Shown here piece after piece: positions 62,983 to 64,000 of a stretch of DNA of 64,000 nt. The stretch spans positions 29,525 to 93,524 of the forward strand of contig JBJYXV010000023.1 in NCBI GenBank assembly GCA_046260155.1, given 5' to 3'. Source of the stretch: PFL25 sp046260155 (GTDB taxonomy: Bacteria > Chloroflexota > Anaerolineae > Anaerolineales > UBA4823). The notes below the pieces were generated by a model that was not told where the DNA came from, did not search any database, and saw only the letters and a program-made list of their open reading frames with translations. The translations under genes were made by a program, and so were the position numbers. How positions within the stretch are numbered: the stretch's first letter is position 1; the number at the start of each line of letters is the position of its first letter.

Positions 62983-63058
62983 TGGTGGCGAAGGTGGGAC
63001 TTGAACCCACGACACAAGGCTTATGAGTCCTCTGCTCTGCCAACTGAGCTACTTCGCC
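62983..63058 (-). tRNA. tRNA-Met (anticodon CAT)
   Basis: On the minus strand acceptor GGCGAAG pairs with CTTCGCC, the D arm is GCTC...GAGC, the anticodon loop is CTCATAA and the T arm is GTGGG-TTCAAGT-CCCAC. CCA is encoded (62985-62983). The lowest pair of the anticodon stem is an A-G mismatch. Elongator-type acceptor pairing (G1-C72) argues against the initiator tRNA; tRNA-Ile2 (modified CAT) cannot be excluded. Confidence 0.93.
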
Positions 63059-63319
63059 AAGGTAGCGAGCGGCAAAATGTTACTATGCCTGATCAATTTT
63101 GTCAATTATAACCCCGCAACCTGCTGGCTGGTGCATTCGCATCACGAAAACCCTTACTCACGCGCGGATAAACTTCATATATTGCGGGACAGCAAAAAGA
63201 ATGAACACGGACAATTGACTGATCAACAGAAACCTTAAGAAATGTAACAAATAGTACAAGTGCTCGTTTATTAGAGTAGGAAAAAAGTACTAGTATTTCG
63301 AGGTCGATTCATCTATAAT

Positions 63320-63554
63320 TATCAATGGGACAAGCAAGGTAAAACGTTCGTAAATCTCGACCAACGGAAAAACTAGAATAATAACGACTGGAGGGTGCAA
63401 TAAGGTTATTTTAGTCATCCAACATACTCACTATTGGATCAGATGATGGAGGCATTGATCCTTGGGGTAAAAATGGTCGCTTTTTGTCAATTTTCGTCAT
63501 GACACCCTGGGGTTAGCCAGTAGCGAAACCGGCCATCACGCCGGTTATTTTTTT
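63320..63554 (+). ncRNA. Possible structured RNA ending in a strong terminator
   Basis: A TATAAT at 63314-63319 precedes it (no good -35). Within are AATAATAAC/GTTATTTT and GGATCA/TGATCC stems and then a strong terminator. No ORF with a ribosome site is present. I could not match it to a known riboswitch class. The gene it might control starts 400 bases downstream, so an independent RNA is more likely. Confidence 0.3.
63527..63554 (+). terminator. Strong terminator in the non-coding stretch
   Basis: AACCGGC and GCCGGTT form a perfect seven-pair stem with a CATCAC loop, followed by A and seven T residues. Confidence 0.8.
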
Positions 63555-63661
63555 ATCTTGATCCAGTGGATTCTCAGGAAAGGTTGAAAGGGCAGATCAA
63601 ATTATCAGACAGGCATTTTGATTTCAATTTATTGATGAAAAATACTGGTTCAAATCTTATT

Positions 63662-63679
63662 GGTAAAAATACATTTACC
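63662..63679. repeat. Small hairpin
   Basis: GGTAAA and TTTACC with a six-base loop; no T-run. Possibly part of the leader or operator region of the gene at 63964. Confidence 0.3.
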
Positions 63680-63690
63680 GGTGGGTGGGA

Positions 63691-63727
63691 AAGATACATT
63701 GCTTGCAGGTGAGCAATTTCGTATCTT
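63691..63727. repeat. Interrupted inverted repeat
   Basis: AAGATAC-ATTGCT and AGCAAT-TTC-GTATCTT pair over thirteen positions with a three-base asymmetric bulge. It could be an operator or a leader structure. Confidence 0.35.
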
Positions 63728-63963
63728 CTGTTTGTGTTTAAAGTGGTCTACTTATTGGTGGGTTTAGCGTCTTCTATTTTTATTGTTATCTAAAACCAGG
63801 GCTTATTTGAAGAAATTCTGACATTACCTCTGCGTGTCGGAAGGGCGGAGCGCGAGAGTTTATAGATTCTGGTCGCATCAAGAATGATATATAAAAACAA
63901 ACCGCAAAGCGCTGCTGCATGGAGTTGCGCAGCGTGTGTTATAGATCATGGAAGGAGCCTGAG

Positions 63964-64000
63964 ATGAATCGCACAAGATGGTTGCTGTTAGCCGGCCTGG
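63964..64000 (+). CDS. Start of a secreted or membrane protein, cut by the window end
   Basis: ATG at 63964 with AAGGAG about six bases upstream. The visible residues MNRTRWLLLAGL look like the start of a signal peptide. Nothing more can be said. Confidence 0.65.
   Translation, partial: MNRTRWLLLAGL

Larger units (their letters stand above)
63059..63963. other. Long non-coding stretch with several hairpins
   Basis: About 900 bases without a believable gene. It contains a possible structured RNA with terminator (63320-63554) and a series of hairpins before the next gene (63662-63679, 63691-63727, and CGCTGC/GCAGCG at 63910-63934). Confidence 0.5.

Noticed and set aside
62983..63058. tRNA-Sec or initiator tRNA
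   Set aside because: The acceptor is seven pairs starting G1-C72, the anticodon is CAT and the variable loop is short. It is an elongator Met (or Ile2) tRNA.
63023..63238. 71-residue open frame on the plus strand
   Set aside because: It overlaps the minus-strand tRNA-Met and has no ribosome site.
63320..63554. Assignment to a known riboswitch class (c-di-GMP, cobalamin, TPP, fluoride, manganese)
   Set aside because: None of the conserved core sequences of these classes could be found in order.
1..64000. CRISPR arrays, insertion sequences, prophage or integrase genes
   Set aside because: No regularly spaced direct repeats, transposase or phage-type genes are visible on either strand.

Overview
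The window looks like chromosomal DNA of a free-living bacterium of the phylum Chloroflexota, most likely class Anaerolineae. This is inferred from gene style, because no rRNA or marker gene is present. The clues are large secreted proteins built from M23, LysM, Kelch and beta-propeller modules, a Thr/Pro-rich membrane-anchored protein, several extracytoplasmic proteins ending in a short hydrophobic Pro-containing tail, a CcrM-type methyltransferase and intermediate G+C. No phage, insertion sequence, CRISPR array or rRNA operon is visible. Two tRNA genes, Gly(CCC) and Met(CAT), are present.

Layout. 1-6.2 kb: the end of a LysE-type exporter; a consensus promoter driving a membrane protein, an alpha/beta hydrolase and a peroxiredoxin-like gene with an in-frame TGA at the catalytic Cys position (probable selenoprotein); an SDR oxidoreductase; a Thr/Pro-rich protein; and an ABC-F ATPase behind a leader-peptide/terminator arrangement. 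6.3-10.2 kb: a 1291-residue secreted M23 peptidase. 10.3-20.5 kb: eight tightly packed genes for surface glycan assembly (GT2, GT-C-like, GT4, GT4, GT2, methyltransferase, PMT-like, flippase-like). 20.6-24.2 kb: a lipoprotein, a repeat-containing surface protein, and a LuxR-HTH/TM/Kelch one-component regulator whose gene lies just upstream of the surface protein. 24.5-27.8 kb: tRNA-Gly, a likely unrecognised ncRNA and a gene-sparse stretch of four small monocistronic genes, one CAT-like. 27.8-34.5 kb: a TetR-controlled efflux operon of the YbhGFSR type. 34.7-42.8 kb: ornithine aminotransferase, a membrane protein, a PAS/GAF/GGDEF diguanylate cyclase, a possible 17-codon microgene, an EEP-family hydrolase, a CDP-alcohol phosphatidyltransferase and an M29 aminopeptidase.

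43.0-57.3 kb is the most unusual block. It holds a triple-LysM secreted protein, two very large FtsX-type permeases, a fused double ABC ATPase with an AbrB-like linker, a DppB-type permease, and a DppC-type permease fused to a duplicated extracytoplasmic beta-propeller. All are on the same strand, and several genes overlap or nearly touch. It reads as one envelope-spanning ABC machine of unknown function. 57.4-64 kb: a CcrM-like GANTC methyltransferase without a restriction partner, a membrane-anchored NERD-like protein lacking the usual catalytic Lys, a GlsB/YeaQ protein, a CPA2 antiporter, an RraB-domain lipoprotein, tRNA-Met, a structured non-coding stretch, and the first codons of a secreted protein running off the window.
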